From contig KE159636.1 of assembly GCA_000403315.2 (NCBI GenBank), positions 1,711,740 to 1,775,739 on the forward strand: a DNA stretch of 64,000 bases. Direction: 5' to 3'. Below are positions 33,559 to 43,530 of this stretch, piece after piece. The notes below the pieces were generated by a model, which was not told where the DNA came from, made no database searches, and worked only from the letters and a program-made list of their open reading frames with translations. How positions within the stretch are numbered: position 1 is the stretch's first letter; the number at the start of each line of letters is the position of its first letter. This stretch comes from Lachnospiraceae bacterium A2. GTDB lineage: Bacteria; Bacillota; Clostridia; Lachnospirales; Lachnospiraceae. The position numbers and the translations under genes are program-made.

Positions 33559-35046
33559 ATGGAAGGAATAGGAGGGGGCCAGTTGGCACAGGCGCGTAAG
33601 ATTGAGGAAAAGGGCATGGCAGGCGTGCCGGAAGACAGCAGGCCCCGGTACCATGTGTCGTCCCCGGTTGGCTGGATGAATGACCCCAATGGCTTTTCTT
33701 ATTATGAAGGGGAGTACCATTTGTTTTTCCAGTACCACCCATTTAGCAATGCATGGGGGCCTATGCATTGGGGGCACTGTAAAAGCAGGGATTTCATACG
33801 GTGGGAGTATTTGCCGCTGGCCTTGGCGCCGGACCAGGAGTACGATGCCGGGGGATGCTATTCAGGGAGTGCATTGGAAGCGGACGGGGAACATGTGCTG
33901 GTGTATACAGGGGTAATAGATCGGTACCTTAAGGATGGGACCCATGACTACCGTCAGGTGCAGTGCATCGCCAAAGGGAATGGCGTGGATTATGAGAAAT
34001 ACGTAGGGAACCCTGTGCTGGACGGGCAGGGCCTCCCGGAAGGGTGCAGCCAGGAAGACTTCCGTGACCCGAAGGTCTGGAAGGAGGGGGAGAAGTACTA
34101 TATGGCGGTGGGGAACCGCACCGCAGATGGGGACGGGCAGGCGCTTCTCTATCGGTCTGACGACTTAAAGCAGTGGGAGTTCTTATGCATACTGGACCAG
34201 AGCATGGGGGAATATGGGAAGATGTGGGAATGCCCCGATTTCTTCCCATTGGGGGAAAAGCATGTATTGCTGGTTTCCCCGCAGGATATGCGGGCACAGG
34301 GCTATGAATTCCATAATGGCAATAATTCGGTGTTCCTGTCCGGGCATTATGAGGAAAGCACTTATAAATTCCAGCGGGAGGGAGCAAGGGCGGCAGACTA
34401 TGGCCTGGATTTTTATGCGCCCCAGACCGTCATGGCTCCAGACGGGCGGCGGATTATGGTAGGATGGATGCAGTCATGGGACGCCAAATTTATGGGAGGC
34501 TTGCTGAAATGGTCCGGAATGATGACGATACCCAGGGAGCTCTCCATGCGGGATGGGAGGGTTTACCAGAACCCCGTGCGGGAACTTGAGGGATACCGGA
34601 AGAATTTGGTGGAATATACCGGGGAAAAGATAAACGGGACGGTTTCTTTTCCGGGGATCAGCGGCAGGGTAATTGACCTGCAGGTGGAAATTACGGAATT
34701 TGCCTTCCACCATTTTGCCATCCGTTTTGCCAAAAATGAAGAATATGAAATGCTGCTCCAATACAACCGCCAGCGGAATTGCTTAACGATAGACAGGACC
34801 CATTCCGGGCTGGTGCGGGATGTGGTGTGCCGCAGGAAGATGGAAACACGGCCACTTCTGCTGGAAGGCCGTGAGGTATTGAAGCTGCGGATTCTGCTGG
34901 ACCAATATTCGGCGGAGGTATTTGTCAATGACGGGGAACGGGTGATGACGTCCTTGTTCCCCACACCAATGGAGGCGGACGGGATTGTGTTCGATACGGA
35001 CGGCGAAGCCTGCATAGATGTTAGGAAATATGATATTTGCATATAG
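33559..35046 (+). CDS. scrB: GH32 sucrose-6-phosphate hydrolase / beta-fructosidase
   Basis: 495 residues. GH32 catalytic triad visible: nucleophile D42 in WMNDPNG, transition-state stabiliser D170 in FRDPKV and acid/base E224 in WECPDFF. Five-bladed propeller up to ~residue 340, then the C-terminal beta-sandwich. No signal peptide, so it acts in the cytoplasm on phosphorylated sucrose delivered by the PTS encoded downstream. Controlled by the adjacent LacI regulator. RBS AAAGGAG. Specificity for fructan oligomers rather than sucrose-6-phosphate is possible. Confidence 0.9.
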   Translation: MEGIGGGQLAQARKIEEKGMAGVPEDSRPRYHVSSPVGWMNDPNGFSYYEGEYHLFFQYHPFSNAWGPMHWGHCKSRDFIRWEYLPLALAPDQEYDAGGCYSGSALEADGEHVLVYTGVIDRYLKDGTHDYRQVQCIAKGNGVDYEKYVGNPVLDGQGLPEGCSQEDFRDPKVWKEGEKYYMAVGNRTADGDGQALLYRSDDLKQWEFLCILDQSMGEYGKMWECPDFFPLGEKHVLLVSPQDMRAQGYEFHNGNNSVFLSGHYEESTYKFQREGARAADYGLDFYAPQTVMAPDGRRIMVGWMQSWDAKFMGGLLKWSGMMTIPRELSMRDGRVYQNPVRELEGYRKNLVEYTGEKINGTVSFPGISGRVIDLQVEITEFAFHHFAIRFAKNEEYEMLLQYNRQRNCLTIDRTHSGLVRDVVCRRKMETRPLLLEGREVLKLRILLDQYSAEVFVNDGERVMTSLFPTPMEADGIVFDTDGEACIDVRKYDICI

Positions 35047-35065
35047 AAAAAAAGGAGGAGATTTC

Positions 35066-35899
35066 ATGGAACTACAGTATTTAGGGACCGCTGCCGCAGA
35101 AGGATGGCCGGCCTTGTTCTGCGACTGCAGGATTTGCCGCCATGCAAGGGAAACAGGCGGGAAGGAGCTGCGCACCCGGACCCAGTCTTTGGTGGATGGG
35201 AAAATTTTAATTGATTTCCCGCCGGATACGTATGCCCATGCCCTGGGCTATTCCCTGCAGCTTGGGAAAATAAAGCATTTGCTGGTAACCCATTCCCATA
35301 TGGACCATTTTTTCCCGGTTGAGTTAATCCACCGGCATGAGCATTTTGGGCACCATGCGGAAGGGATGCTGCATGTGTACGGCAATGAAGCAGTGGAGGA
35401 AGCGTTTTATGGGGCGGTGCTGATTGACCGGTTCCGGGTGCACCCTTTGGATGAGGCAGTGAAGTTTGTCCGCCTTAAGCCCTTTGGGGATTTTATGGCG
35501 GATGGCTACCACATTATCCCGGTCCCGGCAGACCATGACAAGCGGGAACAATGCTTTATTTACATCATAGAGAAAGATGGGAAATGCATACTGTATGGGC
35601 ATGATACAGGCATGGCGTTAAGCAGGGAGGCATGGGACTGCATCTTCAGCCACAAATATGGCTTAGTGTCCTTGGATGCTACCATGGGCAAAAAGCAGAC
35701 AGATGGCTACCATATGGGGCTGCCGGACGGGATTGCGTTTGTAAAGCTGCTTGAGGCGCAGGGATGCCTCCAGGAAGATACGGTAAAAGTAATCAATCAT
35801 TTTTCCCATAACGGGGAAATGACCCATCAGCAGCTAGAGGAATTTGCAGAAACCCATGGGATGAAGGCAGCTTTCGACGGGATGAAGGTGGCATTTTAG
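35066..35899 (+). CDS. Metallo-beta-lactamase-fold hydrolase (PhnP-like)
   Basis: 277 residues from ATG 35066 with AAGGAGGAG upstream. Fold hallmark THSHMDHFFP holds H76, H78, D80 and H81; further ligands are likely H at PVPADHDK and D/H at YGHDTG and NHFSHNG. Early residues CDCRICRHAR form a cysteine cluster, as in PhnP, which binds a structural zinc. PhnP hydrolyses cyclic ribose phosphates. Its position between a GH32 and a sucrose PTS suggests sugar-phosphate chemistry, but no substrate can be assigned. Confidence 0.82.
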   Translation: MELQYLGTAAAEGWPALFCDCRICRHARETGGKELRTRTQSLVDGKILIDFPPDTYAHALGYSLQLGKIKHLLVTHSHMDHFFPVELIHRHEHFGHHAEGMLHVYGNEAVEEAFYGAVLIDRFRVHPLDEAVKFVRLKPFGDFMADGYHIIPVPADHDKREQCFIYIIEKDGKCILYGHDTGMALSREAWDCIFSHKYGLVSLDATMGKKQTDGYHMGLPDGIAFVKLLEAQGCLQEDTVKVINHFSHNGEMTHQQLEEFAETHGMKAAFDGMKVAF

Positions 35900-35993
35900 A
35901 AAGGGGATTCTGATTGCCAGACAATCCATTCTGGGTTACGGAGGTTTCAGCCAAATATAAAATCGTGCCAAAGGCACAGAAAGAGAGGAAGAT

Positions 35994-37925
35994 ATGGATT
36001 ACAGGAAGGTTGCGGAACAAATCTATGAAAAAGTAGGGAAAAAAGAAAACCTGGTTTCCGCTGCACATTGCGCAACGCGCCTGCGCCTTGTGATTGGGGA
36101 CAATGCGAAATGCGACAGCAAGGCAGTGGAGGAAATCGAGGGCGTGAAGGGTGTGTTTTTTGCATCCGGGCAGCTCCAGATTATCCTTGGGACAGGGACT
36201 GTAAATAAGGTCTACGATGAGTTCCTGCAGGTGTCAGGACTGTCAGCGGCTACAAAGGCGGAGGTAAAGCAGGCGGCGGCAGCCCAGCAGAATATTTTCA
36301 AACGGGCCATTAAGACGCTGGGGGACATTTTTGTGCCCATTATCCCGGCAATTGTGGCCAGCGGGTTCCTGATGGGGATTATGGAAGCGCTGAACTTTAT
36401 GGTCAGCAATGGGTTTGTGTCACTGAATACGGAAAGCTCCCTGTTTGTGTTTGCAAAATTGTTCAGCAATGTGGCGTATGTATTTTTACCAATCCTTATT
36501 GCCACCAGCGCGGCGAAAGCATTTGGCGGGAACCCCTATTTGGGGGCGGTTATCGGGATGCTGATGATACATCCGGATTTGCAGAATGCATGGACAGTTG
36601 CAACGGAAGGGGTACAGGTCCAGCAGAGCGTATGGTTTGGGCTGTATAAGATAGACCTGATTGGTTATCAGGGGCATGTTATCCCCGTAATTATTGCAGT
36701 CTGGGTGATGTGTTTCATTGAAAAGAAGCTGCACAAGATTGTGCCGGAAATGTTCGACTTATTTGTGACGCCTTTAGTCAGCGTATTTGCCACAGGCTAT
36801 CTGACATATTCTGTGATAGGGCCGGTTTTTGTGGTAATTGAAAACGGGATTATCAGCGGCATCCAGTGGCTGATTGCCCTTCCCCTTGGGATTGGCAGCT
36901 TTGTTATGGGGGCGTTATATGCGCCGACGGTTGTGGCAGGCGTGCACCACATGTATACAATTATTGACGTTGGGCAGCTTGCCCAGTATGGCGTTACATA
37001 TTGGCTGCCGCTGGCGTCTGCGGCGAACTTAGCCCAAGGCGCGGCAACCCTGGCAGTGGCTTTGAAAACGAAAAATGCAAGGACAAAGTCCATGGCGCTT
37101 CCCTCTGCATTCAGTGCGTTTATGGGCATTACGGAACCGGCAATTTTCGGTGTGAACATGCGTTATTTTAAGCCCTTTATCTGCGGCTGTGCCGGGGGCG
37201 CATGCGGCGCGCTGTTTGCGTCCATTATGCAGTTAGGAGCCAGCGGGACAGGGGTAACGGGGCTGTTTGGCGTATTGCTCTGCTTGAATATGCCGACCCA
37301 GTATATCCTTATGATGGCAATTTCCATTGGGGTTTCCTTTGCCCTGACATGGGTGTTCGGATATAAAGATGAAGAACCGCAAGCCCAGAAAAAGGAACAA
37401 GGTGCTGCGCCCGTGCAGGAAGGCGGCGCCGGGACAGCATCCGTGCAGGAACAGGGTGCGGCAGCAAATGGGGAGCTGGTCCTTTATGCCCCCATCCAGG
37501 GGAAAGCCATCCCAAGGGAGGAAATTCCAGACGAAACTTTTGCATCTGGGGTTTTAGGGGACGGCATTGGCATTGAGCCGGAAATTGGGGAGGTTACGGC
37601 GCCCTTTGACGGGGAGGTTTCTTCCTTGACAGAAACACGCCATGCCATCGGCATCAGCGGCCCGGGCGGGATGGAAGTCCTAATCCATGTGGGAGTTGAT
37701 ACCGTGAAGATGAACGGCGACGGATTTACGCTTTTTGTAACAGAAGGCCAGAAGGTCAAGGCCGGGGAGAGGCTTATGGAATTTGATATAGATAAAATAA
37801 AAAAAGCTGGTTACAGCACAGTTTCCGCGGTATTGCTGACGAACAGCGACGACTATGCATCCTGCCATGCAGAGAAGCTTGGGAGGGTGCAGCGGATGGA
37901 ACAAATCATTTCTGTTAAAGTGTAA
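35994..37925 (+). CDS. Sucrose/beta-glucoside-type PTS transporter, EIIBCA
   Basis: 643 residues in the order IIB-IIC-IIA. IIB: phosphocysteine C26 in AAHCATRLRLV. IIC: residues ~105-470, about ten membrane segments, with GITEPAIFGVNMRYFKPF. A Glu/Ala/Gln-rich linker at ~480-505 leads to IIA with phosphohistidine H565 in VLIHVGVDTVKMNG. It imports and phosphorylates a disaccharide, most likely sucrose given the GH32 and LacI neighbours; trehalose or beta-glucosides are alternatives. RBS AGAGAGGAAG. A terminator follows. Confidence 0.9.
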   Translation: MDYRKVAEQIYEKVGKKENLVSAAHCATRLRLVIGDNAKCDSKAVEEIEGVKGVFFASGQLQIILGTGTVNKVYDEFLQVSGLSAATKAEVKQAAAAQQNIFKRAIKTLGDIFVPIIPAIVASGFLMGIMEALNFMVSNGFVSLNTESSLFVFAKLFSNVAYVFLPILIATSAAKAFGGNPYLGAVIGMLMIHPDLQNAWTVATEGVQVQQSVWFGLYKIDLIGYQGHVIPVIIAVWVMCFIEKKLHKIVPEMFDLFVTPLVSVFATGYLTYSVIGPVFVVIENGIISGIQWLIALPLGIGSFVMGALYAPTVVAGVHHMYTIIDVGQLAQYGVTYWLPLASAANLAQGAATLAVALKTKNARTKSMALPSAFSAFMGITEPAIFGVNMRYFKPFICGCAGGACGALFASIMQLGASGTGVTGLFGVLLCLNMPTQYILMMAISIGVSFALTWVFGYKDEEPQAQKKEQGAAPVQEGGAGTASVQEQGAAANGELVLYAPIQGKAIPREEIPDETFASGVLGDGIGIEPEIGEVTAPFDGEVSSLTETRHAIGISGPGGMEVLIHVGVDTVKMNGDGFTLFVTEGQKVKAGERLMEFDIDKIKKAGYSTVSAVLLTNSDDYASCHAEKLGRVQRMEQIISVKV

Positions 37926-37994
37926 TTGGCTGATTTGATATAGGGAAACCATGTATGCCAGAAGCCATATGGCATGGGTCTGCCCAACTATAGT

Positions 37995-38036
37995 GGGGCT
38001 GTCGCACTAAGCAATTAGTACGGCAGCCCCTTTTTT
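37995..38036 (+). terminator. Terminator of the sucrose operon
   Basis: GGGGCTGTCGCACTA and TAGTACGGCAGCCCC form a stem (one mismatch pair) around AGCAAT, followed by T6. Confidence 0.85.
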
Positions 38037-38041
38037 CTTAC

Positions 38042-38145
38042 TTTATAGGAAATTGCGTCCTATAAAACAATATGCTCCGCAAGGATGCGCACTATGCGCA
38101 AGGGAAAATAGCTGCTGCCGCAGCCGCGCTCCGGCGCGCAAAGCA
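38042..38145 (+). repeat. R1-related fragment
   Basis: TTTATAGGAAATTGCGTCC then TATAAAACAATATGC echoes the head of R1, with a shortened middle, followed by hairpins GCGCACTATGCGC and GCGCGCTCCGGCGCGC. It lies directly after the sucrose operon terminator and before the 3' end of the convergent GH2 gene. Confidence 0.5.
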
Positions 38146-38148
38146 GGG

Positions 38149-41100
38149 TTAAATCCCCCGGAACCGGAAGGTGAATTCTATCCGCTTATCGGCGCTAAGC
38201 AGATATTCTGGATGCGTCGGCGCGCCCCAGCTATCGTCCCCGGCAATCCCCATCTGCATCAGCGCAGCGCGGATAACGGTGTAGTGTACCTGCGGAAGTT
38301 CGTAGGGATGCCGTGCATTTTCCATTTCATGGGGCGTCCAGGGCAGTGCGGAGAAATACATTTTATCCCCTTCAAAGAGGAGCCCGCGGCCTTTCCGGTC
38401 GGTGACTTTCGCCCAGCGGACCCCTGCCTTATTGCCGGTTTCCTGGGGCACAATGTAATCTGCCACATTTTCATGGACAAGGTTCCGGTAAATGCCGAGC
38501 TTTGCGCCCCTGCAGCGGTCTGCATAGGTTTCCGCAGGGCCTAAGCCGTACCATTCCAGGTGGCTGTAGTCTGCATTGATTTTCATCATCATGCCAAATT
38601 CCGGCATGGGCGGCAGCCCAGGGACTGGATCGTATGCCAGCGTTGTTTCAATGGTGCCGTCCCCGTACACGGTATAAGTGGTTTGGCATTCTGCGGCAGG
38701 GGAGGTGGGCAGGGCATAGCTGTAAGTGATGGAAACGCTGTGCTCTTTGACTTCCAGCACAGGGTCTTTGGCTGCAAATGCATAGCCGGACCCGGAACCT
38801 GGGAACCCTTTATGGGACAGGTACAGGCTTGCCAGTTTCCACTGGCCGTAAACCATAGCCATCCCGTTCCCTTCGTCATTGTCCACCGGGGCCCGCCAGA
38901 AATTGGGTTTTGGGATTCCCTCAATCAGTTCCCTTCCGCCATAGCGGTAGGAAACCAGCCCGCCGGCTAAATAAGAAAACAATGCGTCAAAATGCTCGCC
39001 TTTTACCCCAATGTTTACTTTCCCCCGGATTACCTGGAGGGGCTTTTTGCAGCAAAGGGCTGTCCCGGCTGCGGAAGCCGCAGGGGCAGATCCGCCAGCC
39101 CTGCCAATGCCTGTGCCTGCCGGGGAAGCTTCTTTTCCGCCAACTGCATAAACATGCTGCCCAAAAGCCACTTCATGGCCTGCCTTTGCCCAGAGGGTAT
39201 CTTCTTTCAGGCGGAAGGATACAGTTACGGCATATTCCCCAGGCTGGCTGGGCGCAGGGAAGGGAAGCGCATATTCCTGCCCGGACAGCGGCGGGACGGC
39301 AGTGGCAAGGGACGCCTGCTTTATAAGGGCGCCATTTTTGGCAAGGGTGGCAATGCACTGGAATTTGTCAGTATTGGTAAATAAGTTTTTATTCTGTACC
39401 AGTACCTTGTCCCTGCTGACGCTGGCCGTTATGTTCTGGTAATTGAATTTAACCTCCTGCATTTTGGGGGATGGGGCGTGGTTCCCGCCGTATACAATCC
39501 CGTTTGCACTGAAATTATAGTCGGTGGGGCGTTCCCCGAAATCGCCGCCGTAGGCTTGGAATTCTTTCCCATAGCGGTCTTTTTTCGTAATGGTCTGGTC
39601 CGCATAGTCCCAGATGAAGCCGCCCTGGTAGAGGGGTTCGGTATCGGACAGGTCGGTATATTTGTGCATGGCGCCGCAGGAATTTCCCATGGCGTGGGTG
39701 TATTCGCAGCAGATAAAAGGCTTGTCCCGGTGCTGGGAGAGGAACTCCTGAATACCGGAAACCGGGGTGTACATCTGGCTCTCCATGTCGCTGGTATCAT
39801 TGTAGCGGCGGTCATGGAAAATGCCTTCATAGTGCACTAAGCGGGTACTGTCCAGTTCCCGGAACCTGTCCGCCATTTTCTTGATTACCAGCCCGCCGTA
39901 GGATTCATTCCCACAGGACCAGATCAGGATGGAGGGGTGGTTTTTGTCCCGCTGGTACATGGAATTTACCCGGTCTAACAGTACGGGTTCCCATTGGGGC
40001 TTGCCGTCGGGGATGACAAGGCTGAAATCGCCGGTGCGTGACGCTGCGTCCCAGGAGCCGTGGGTTTCCATATTGGCTTCGTCAATCAGGTAAAGGCCGT
40101 AAACGTCGCAAAGGCCATACAGGGGGGAATCGTCCGGGTAATGGCAGGTGCGGATGGCGTTGATGTTGTTCTGCTTCATGGTAACAATGTCAAGGAGCAG
40201 CTCCTCCGGCTGGGGAACCCGCCCTGTGGCAGAACTGAATTCATGGCGGTTGGTGCCCTTAAAGACAATCCGCTGCCCGTTCAGGCACATCAGCCCGTTT
40301 TTCATCTCAAATTGGCGGAACCCTACCCCCTGGGCAATGGTTTCTGTGACAGCCCCGTTTTCATCCGTAACGGTAAGGAGCAGTTCATATAAGTTGGGCT
40401 CCTCTGCGCTCCACAGCCTGACATTCCCGACAGGGAGGGTAAGCTGTCCCCTGCCGCCGGAAAGGGGGAAGGATGCGCTTGCCACTTCACGGTTTGGCAG
40501 TTCTTCCAGGTTAGTAATGGCGCTCCCCGGGAACTGGTACAGGGGCATTTCAGACAGCGACATCTGGACCGTCCCGCTGCCCTGTGATTTCACCTCAAGC
40601 TTTAATTCCGCATTGGTATAAGTACTGTCCAAAAGTGTCTGCACGTTCAGGTCTTCGATATGCACCGCTGGCTTTGTATACAGGTATACATCCCGGAAAA
40701 TCCCGGAAAAACGGTAAAAGTCCTGGTCCTCCGCCCAGCTTCCGCTGGTCCACTTATATACCTGCAGGGCCAGCTTGTTTTCACCTTCCAAAAGGAATGG
40801 GGTCAGCTCAAAGTCGGAAGGGGTAAAGCTGTCTTCGCTGTAGCCCACATACTGCCCGTTGAGCCACAGGGCCATGCCGCTTTCCACTCCCTGGAAGGAA
40901 ATGTAGAGGGGCTGTCCCTGCATTTGTTCTGGCACATGGAAATATTTTACATAGCTTGCAGTAGGGTTAAAGCTGGAAGGGACTTCCCCGTCCCAAATTT
41001 CTTCCCGCCCGTCCCATGGGTATTGGGTGTTGACATAGGCAGGGACGTCGTACCCTTCCATCTGGATATGGGCAGGCACCCGGATGTCGCCCCAGTCCCT

Positions 41101-41310
41101 GCAATCGTAATCCAGACTTTCAAACCCCTTGGGGGCTTCTGACAGGTTTCTCCCATAAGAAAATTTCCAGATGCCGTCCAAAGAGCAGAAAAAAGGGCTT
41201 TTCCCGGCCCGCAGGCTCTCCTCATCCGGAAAATATGCATGGTCGGAACGTGCCGGCAGCACGTTGTCCTTGAAAAATAAGGTGTCTTTTATTTTACTGT
41301 AATCAAACAT
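38149..41310 (-). CDS. lacZ: GH2 beta-galactosidase (LacZ type)
   Basis: 1053 residues from ATG 41310, which has AGCAGGAGG upstream; an upstream in-frame extension of 18 residues is rejected. Five-domain LacZ layout: jelly roll with RVPAHIQMEGYDVPAYVN and YVKYFHVPEQ; central TIM barrel with IVFKGTNRHEF and ANMETHGSWD; acid/base Glu ~469 in SCGNESYGG; nucleophile Glu ~536 in FICCEYTHAMGNS; C-terminal Bgal_small_N domain from ~780 with WRAPVDNDEGNGM. An Ala/Gly-rich insert at ~735-755 (SPAGTGIGRAGGSAPAASA) is unusual. No signal peptide, so cytoplasmic lactose or galactoside hydrolysis. Divergent from an AraC regulator. Confidence 0.93.
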   Translation of the reverse strand: MFDYSKIKDTLFFKDNVLPARSDHAYFPDEESLRAGKSPFFCSLDGIWKFSYGRNLSEAPKGFESLDYDCRDWGDIRVPAHIQMEGYDVPAYVNTQYPWDGREEIWDGEVPSSFNPTASYVKYFHVPEQMQGQPLYISFQGVESGMALWLNGQYVGYSEDSFTPSDFELTPFLLEGENKLALQVYKWTSGSWAEDQDFYRFSGIFRDVYLYTKPAVHIEDLNVQTLLDSTYTNAELKLEVKSQGSGTVQMSLSEMPLYQFPGSAITNLEELPNREVASASFPLSGGRGQLTLPVGNVRLWSAEEPNLYELLLTVTDENGAVTETIAQGVGFRQFEMKNGLMCLNGQRIVFKGTNRHEFSSATGRVPQPEELLLDIVTMKQNNINAIRTCHYPDDSPLYGLCDVYGLYLIDEANMETHGSWDAASRTGDFSLVIPDGKPQWEPVLLDRVNSMYQRDKNHPSILIWSCGNESYGGLVIKKMADRFRELDSTRLVHYEGIFHDRRYNDTSDMESQMYTPVSGIQEFLSQHRDKPFICCEYTHAMGNSCGAMHKYTDLSDTEPLYQGGFIWDYADQTITKKDRYGKEFQAYGGDFGERPTDYNFSANGIVYGGNHAPSPKMQEVKFNYQNITASVSRDKVLVQNKNLFTNTDKFQCIATLAKNGALIKQASLATAVPPLSGQEYALPFPAPSQPGEYAVTVSFRLKEDTLWAKAGHEVAFGQHVYAVGGKEASPAGTGIGRAGGSAPAASAAGTALCCKKPLQVIRGKVNIGVKGEHFDALFSYLAGGLVSYRYGGRELIEGIPKPNFWRAPVDNDEGNGMAMVYGQWKLASLYLSHKGFPGSGSGYAFAAKDPVLEVKEHSVSITYSYALPTSPAAECQTTYTVYGDGTIETTLAYDPVPGLPPMPEFGMMMKINADYSHLEWYGLGPAETYADRCRGAKLGIYRNLVHENVADYIVPQETGNKAGVRWAKVTDRKGRGLLFEGDKMYFSALPWTPHEMENARHPYELPQVHYTVIRAALMQMGIAGDDSWGAPTHPEYLLSADKRIEFTFRFRGI

Positions 41311-41498
41311 GGCAAACCTCCTGCTGGGGCCAGGCTGCAGCCAGCTCCACAGCCCATCCCCCATTTATTTCTGTTATCATGATAGTTCCATTATGGGTTC
41401 CTTCCACAAAATTATCAATAAAAAAATAGGGACAAAAATATGGAAAAATGTTGCATAATCTGATTTTTTGGATTATACTGCTTTCGTATTGGGGATTA

Positions 41499-41658
41499 GA
41501 GCGTGTCTGAAAATTGCTTTCTGACAGATGTTTTCTACAATTTGTGGGAGATTTTTGCCAAATGAAGGAGGCGTAGCGGGCTACGTTGACTGAATTTGGC
41601 AGAAATATGCCGCAAATTAGGGGATGCAGATGGCGGGAATGAATTTTCAGACACGCTC
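41499..41658. repeat. R2 160-bp inverted-repeat element, copy 2
   Basis: GAGCGTGTCTGAAAATT to TTTTCAGACACGCTC, flanked by TA at 41497-41498 and 41659-41660; 160 bp. The middle differs from copies 1 and 3 but keeps a central GTAGCGGGCTAC hairpin. It sits in the divergent control region of the beta-galactosidase and AraC genes. Confidence 0.85.
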
Positions 41659-41746
41659 TAGGGTGCCAAAAGCGCCTTTGGTGCAGCGCACCTTTTTGAT
41701 ACCCTAATCTGCTGAGGAAAAAACACAGGGAAAGGAGGGGAAGCAA

Positions 41747-42634
41747 ATGCCAGATACATACCGGTATGCCTACTATGCGGCAGACAAGAAGCTTAATTCC
41801 CTGTCCGTATACAACGCAGGCTATGAAAGATGCCATCCGGGCTACCAATGGGGCCCCGGGGTGCGGGACCATTACTTAATCCACCATATCATCTGCGGCC
41901 GGGGCTGCTACCGGATGGAAGGCCGGGAATACCATTTGGAGGCCGGGGACACCTTCCTGCTGTTCCCCCAGGTGGAATCCAGCTACCGGGCGGACGAGGA
42001 GGACCCATGGGAATATGCATGGGTGGGCTTTGCAGGCAATGACGCTTACGCCATGATTGCGAACACAGATTTTTCCATGGAGCGCCCGGTACTGTGCCAG
42101 TCAGATATCAGCGATGGGCTGGTTGAACGGCTGCAGGCCATTTACGGCGCCAACGGCAATGCCTTTCAGGACGCGGTGTCCATGACGGGCGCCTTGTATA
42201 CCCTGATGGGGTTTTTGATGAAACATTCCAGGGGAGGGAAGAAGCCCGCCGACCTGCAGGCGGCTTATGTAGAGCGGGCCAAGCAGTATATTGCGGAGCA
42301 GTATTCCTATCCCATTACCGTGGAGGATGTGGCATGCTATATCGGCGTCAGCAGGAGTTATCTGTTCCGGCTGTTCCAGGGAGCCATGCACCAGTCCCCC
42401 AAGGAGTACCTGCTGGAGTACCGGATCCGGCAGGCTTGCCAGTTACTGAACCGGGCGGACCTTCCAGTGGGGAGCATTGCCCATTCGGTGGGGTTTGAGG
42501 ATAACCTTTATTTTTCGAAAGTATTTAAAAAGTACAAATGCTGCACGCCTTCCGAGTACCGGGGGCTGCAGGAAAAAAACGGAGGGGTGGGGTATGCCAA
42601 AGAAAAAACCGCGGCTTCAGTTCCGGTATTATGA
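41747..42634 (+). CDS. AraC-family transcriptional regulator
   Basis: 295 residues. N-terminal cupin-like sugar-sensing domain (~residues 20-120; IICGRGCYRMEGREYHLEAG then DTFLLFPQ). C-terminal AraC double helix-turn-helix from ~185: TVEDVACYIGVSRSYLFRLF and PVGSIAHSVGFEDNLYFSKVF. Divergent from the GH2 gene, so a galactoside-responsive activator is plausible (inference). AAAGGAGG precedes the ATG. The next regulator gene starts inside its 3' end, overlapping by 41 bp. Confidence 0.9.
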   Translation: MPDTYRYAYYAADKKLNSLSVYNAGYERCHPGYQWGPGVRDHYLIHHIICGRGCYRMEGREYHLEAGDTFLLFPQVESSYRADEEDPWEYAWVGFAGNDAYAMIANTDFSMERPVLCQSDISDGLVERLQAIYGANGNAFQDAVSMTGALYTLMGFLMKHSRGGKKPADLQAAYVERAKQYIAEQYSYPITVEDVACYIGVSRSYLFRLFQGAMHQSPKEYLLEYRIRQACQLLNRADLPVGSIAHSVGFEDNLYFSKVFKKYKCCTPSEYRGLQEKNGGVGYAKEKTAASVPVL

Positions 42635-43527
42635 AATGTGCGCCAATGAGCAGGTGCTTGCCCTTTTGGGGGAAAGCTGGAGACGTCCTTATGGGGAGGG
42701 CATCAGCGACCTGCATTTCCACAATTACATGGAGATAGGCATTTGCTACGAAGGGTATGGGAAGAGCACCTTGCGCGACAATGTAAATATTTTCCGGGGG
42801 GGGGGTAATCAGCATCATACCTCCCAATTACCCTCACCACAATGAAACAGAGCCAGGGGAAACCGCATTTTGGGAATGGATGTATTTCGACATGGACAGT
42901 GTGCTGCAGGATATGAAAAATCTTTCTTGCAGTAAGTTGGATACGGAATCTATTACCGGCGCGCTGAATGGGTCTGCATTATTTTTCCAGCAGGACGAGC
43001 ATAGGAAAATCAGCAGCACGATTCTGGAAATCAGGGATGAGTGCGATAAGAGGGCTTATATGTACCGGGAAAAGCTGCGAGGGCTTTTGCAGTCCTTTAC
43101 GGTGGAGCTTTTAAGGATCCACAACGTGCAGGAAGAACTGCCGAGGAAAAGCCCAAGGAACTTCCAGATTGCTCCGGCGCTGGCCTATGCCAAGGACCAC
43201 TACCATGAGGAAATCAGGGTCCGGGACCTGGCGAGGGCATGCAACATGAGCGAAAGCCATTTCCGGCGGATCTTCCAGGAATGTATGAACATGCCACCAA
43301 ACGACCTTATCAATGTCGTCCGTATCCGGGAGGCTGGCAAGCTGCTTTTAAAAAGCCATATCTCCATGGAGGAAGTTGCATACCGGGTAGGGTATACAAA
43401 TGTTTCCACCTTCAACCGAAATTTTAAGCGTATGATGGGAATTACGCCTTACCAGTGGAAAAAGTCACCGGATAATTATGCAGGGCGGATGCTGGACTTT
43501 AGGATTAGCACACTGAAAGGATGGTAA
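42594..43527 (+). pseudogene. AraC-family regulator interrupted by a frameshift in a G10 tract
   Basis: ATG 42594 (GGAGGGG upstream) reads through a cupin-like start (ISDLHFHNYMEIGICYEGYG), then meets ten G at 42796-42805 and runs to a stop at 42843. Removing one G joins it to the downstream frame (GVISIIPPNYPHHNETEPG), giving a continuous 310-residue AraC protein ending in two helix-turn-helix motifs (VRDLARACNMSESHFRRIF; MEEVAYRVGYTNVSTFNRNF). So the gene is off as read, either by slippage in a phase-variable tract, genuine mutation or sequencing error. It precedes the membrane protein and sugar ABC transporter genes and may control them. Confidence 0.8.
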
Positions 43528-43530
43528 TGG

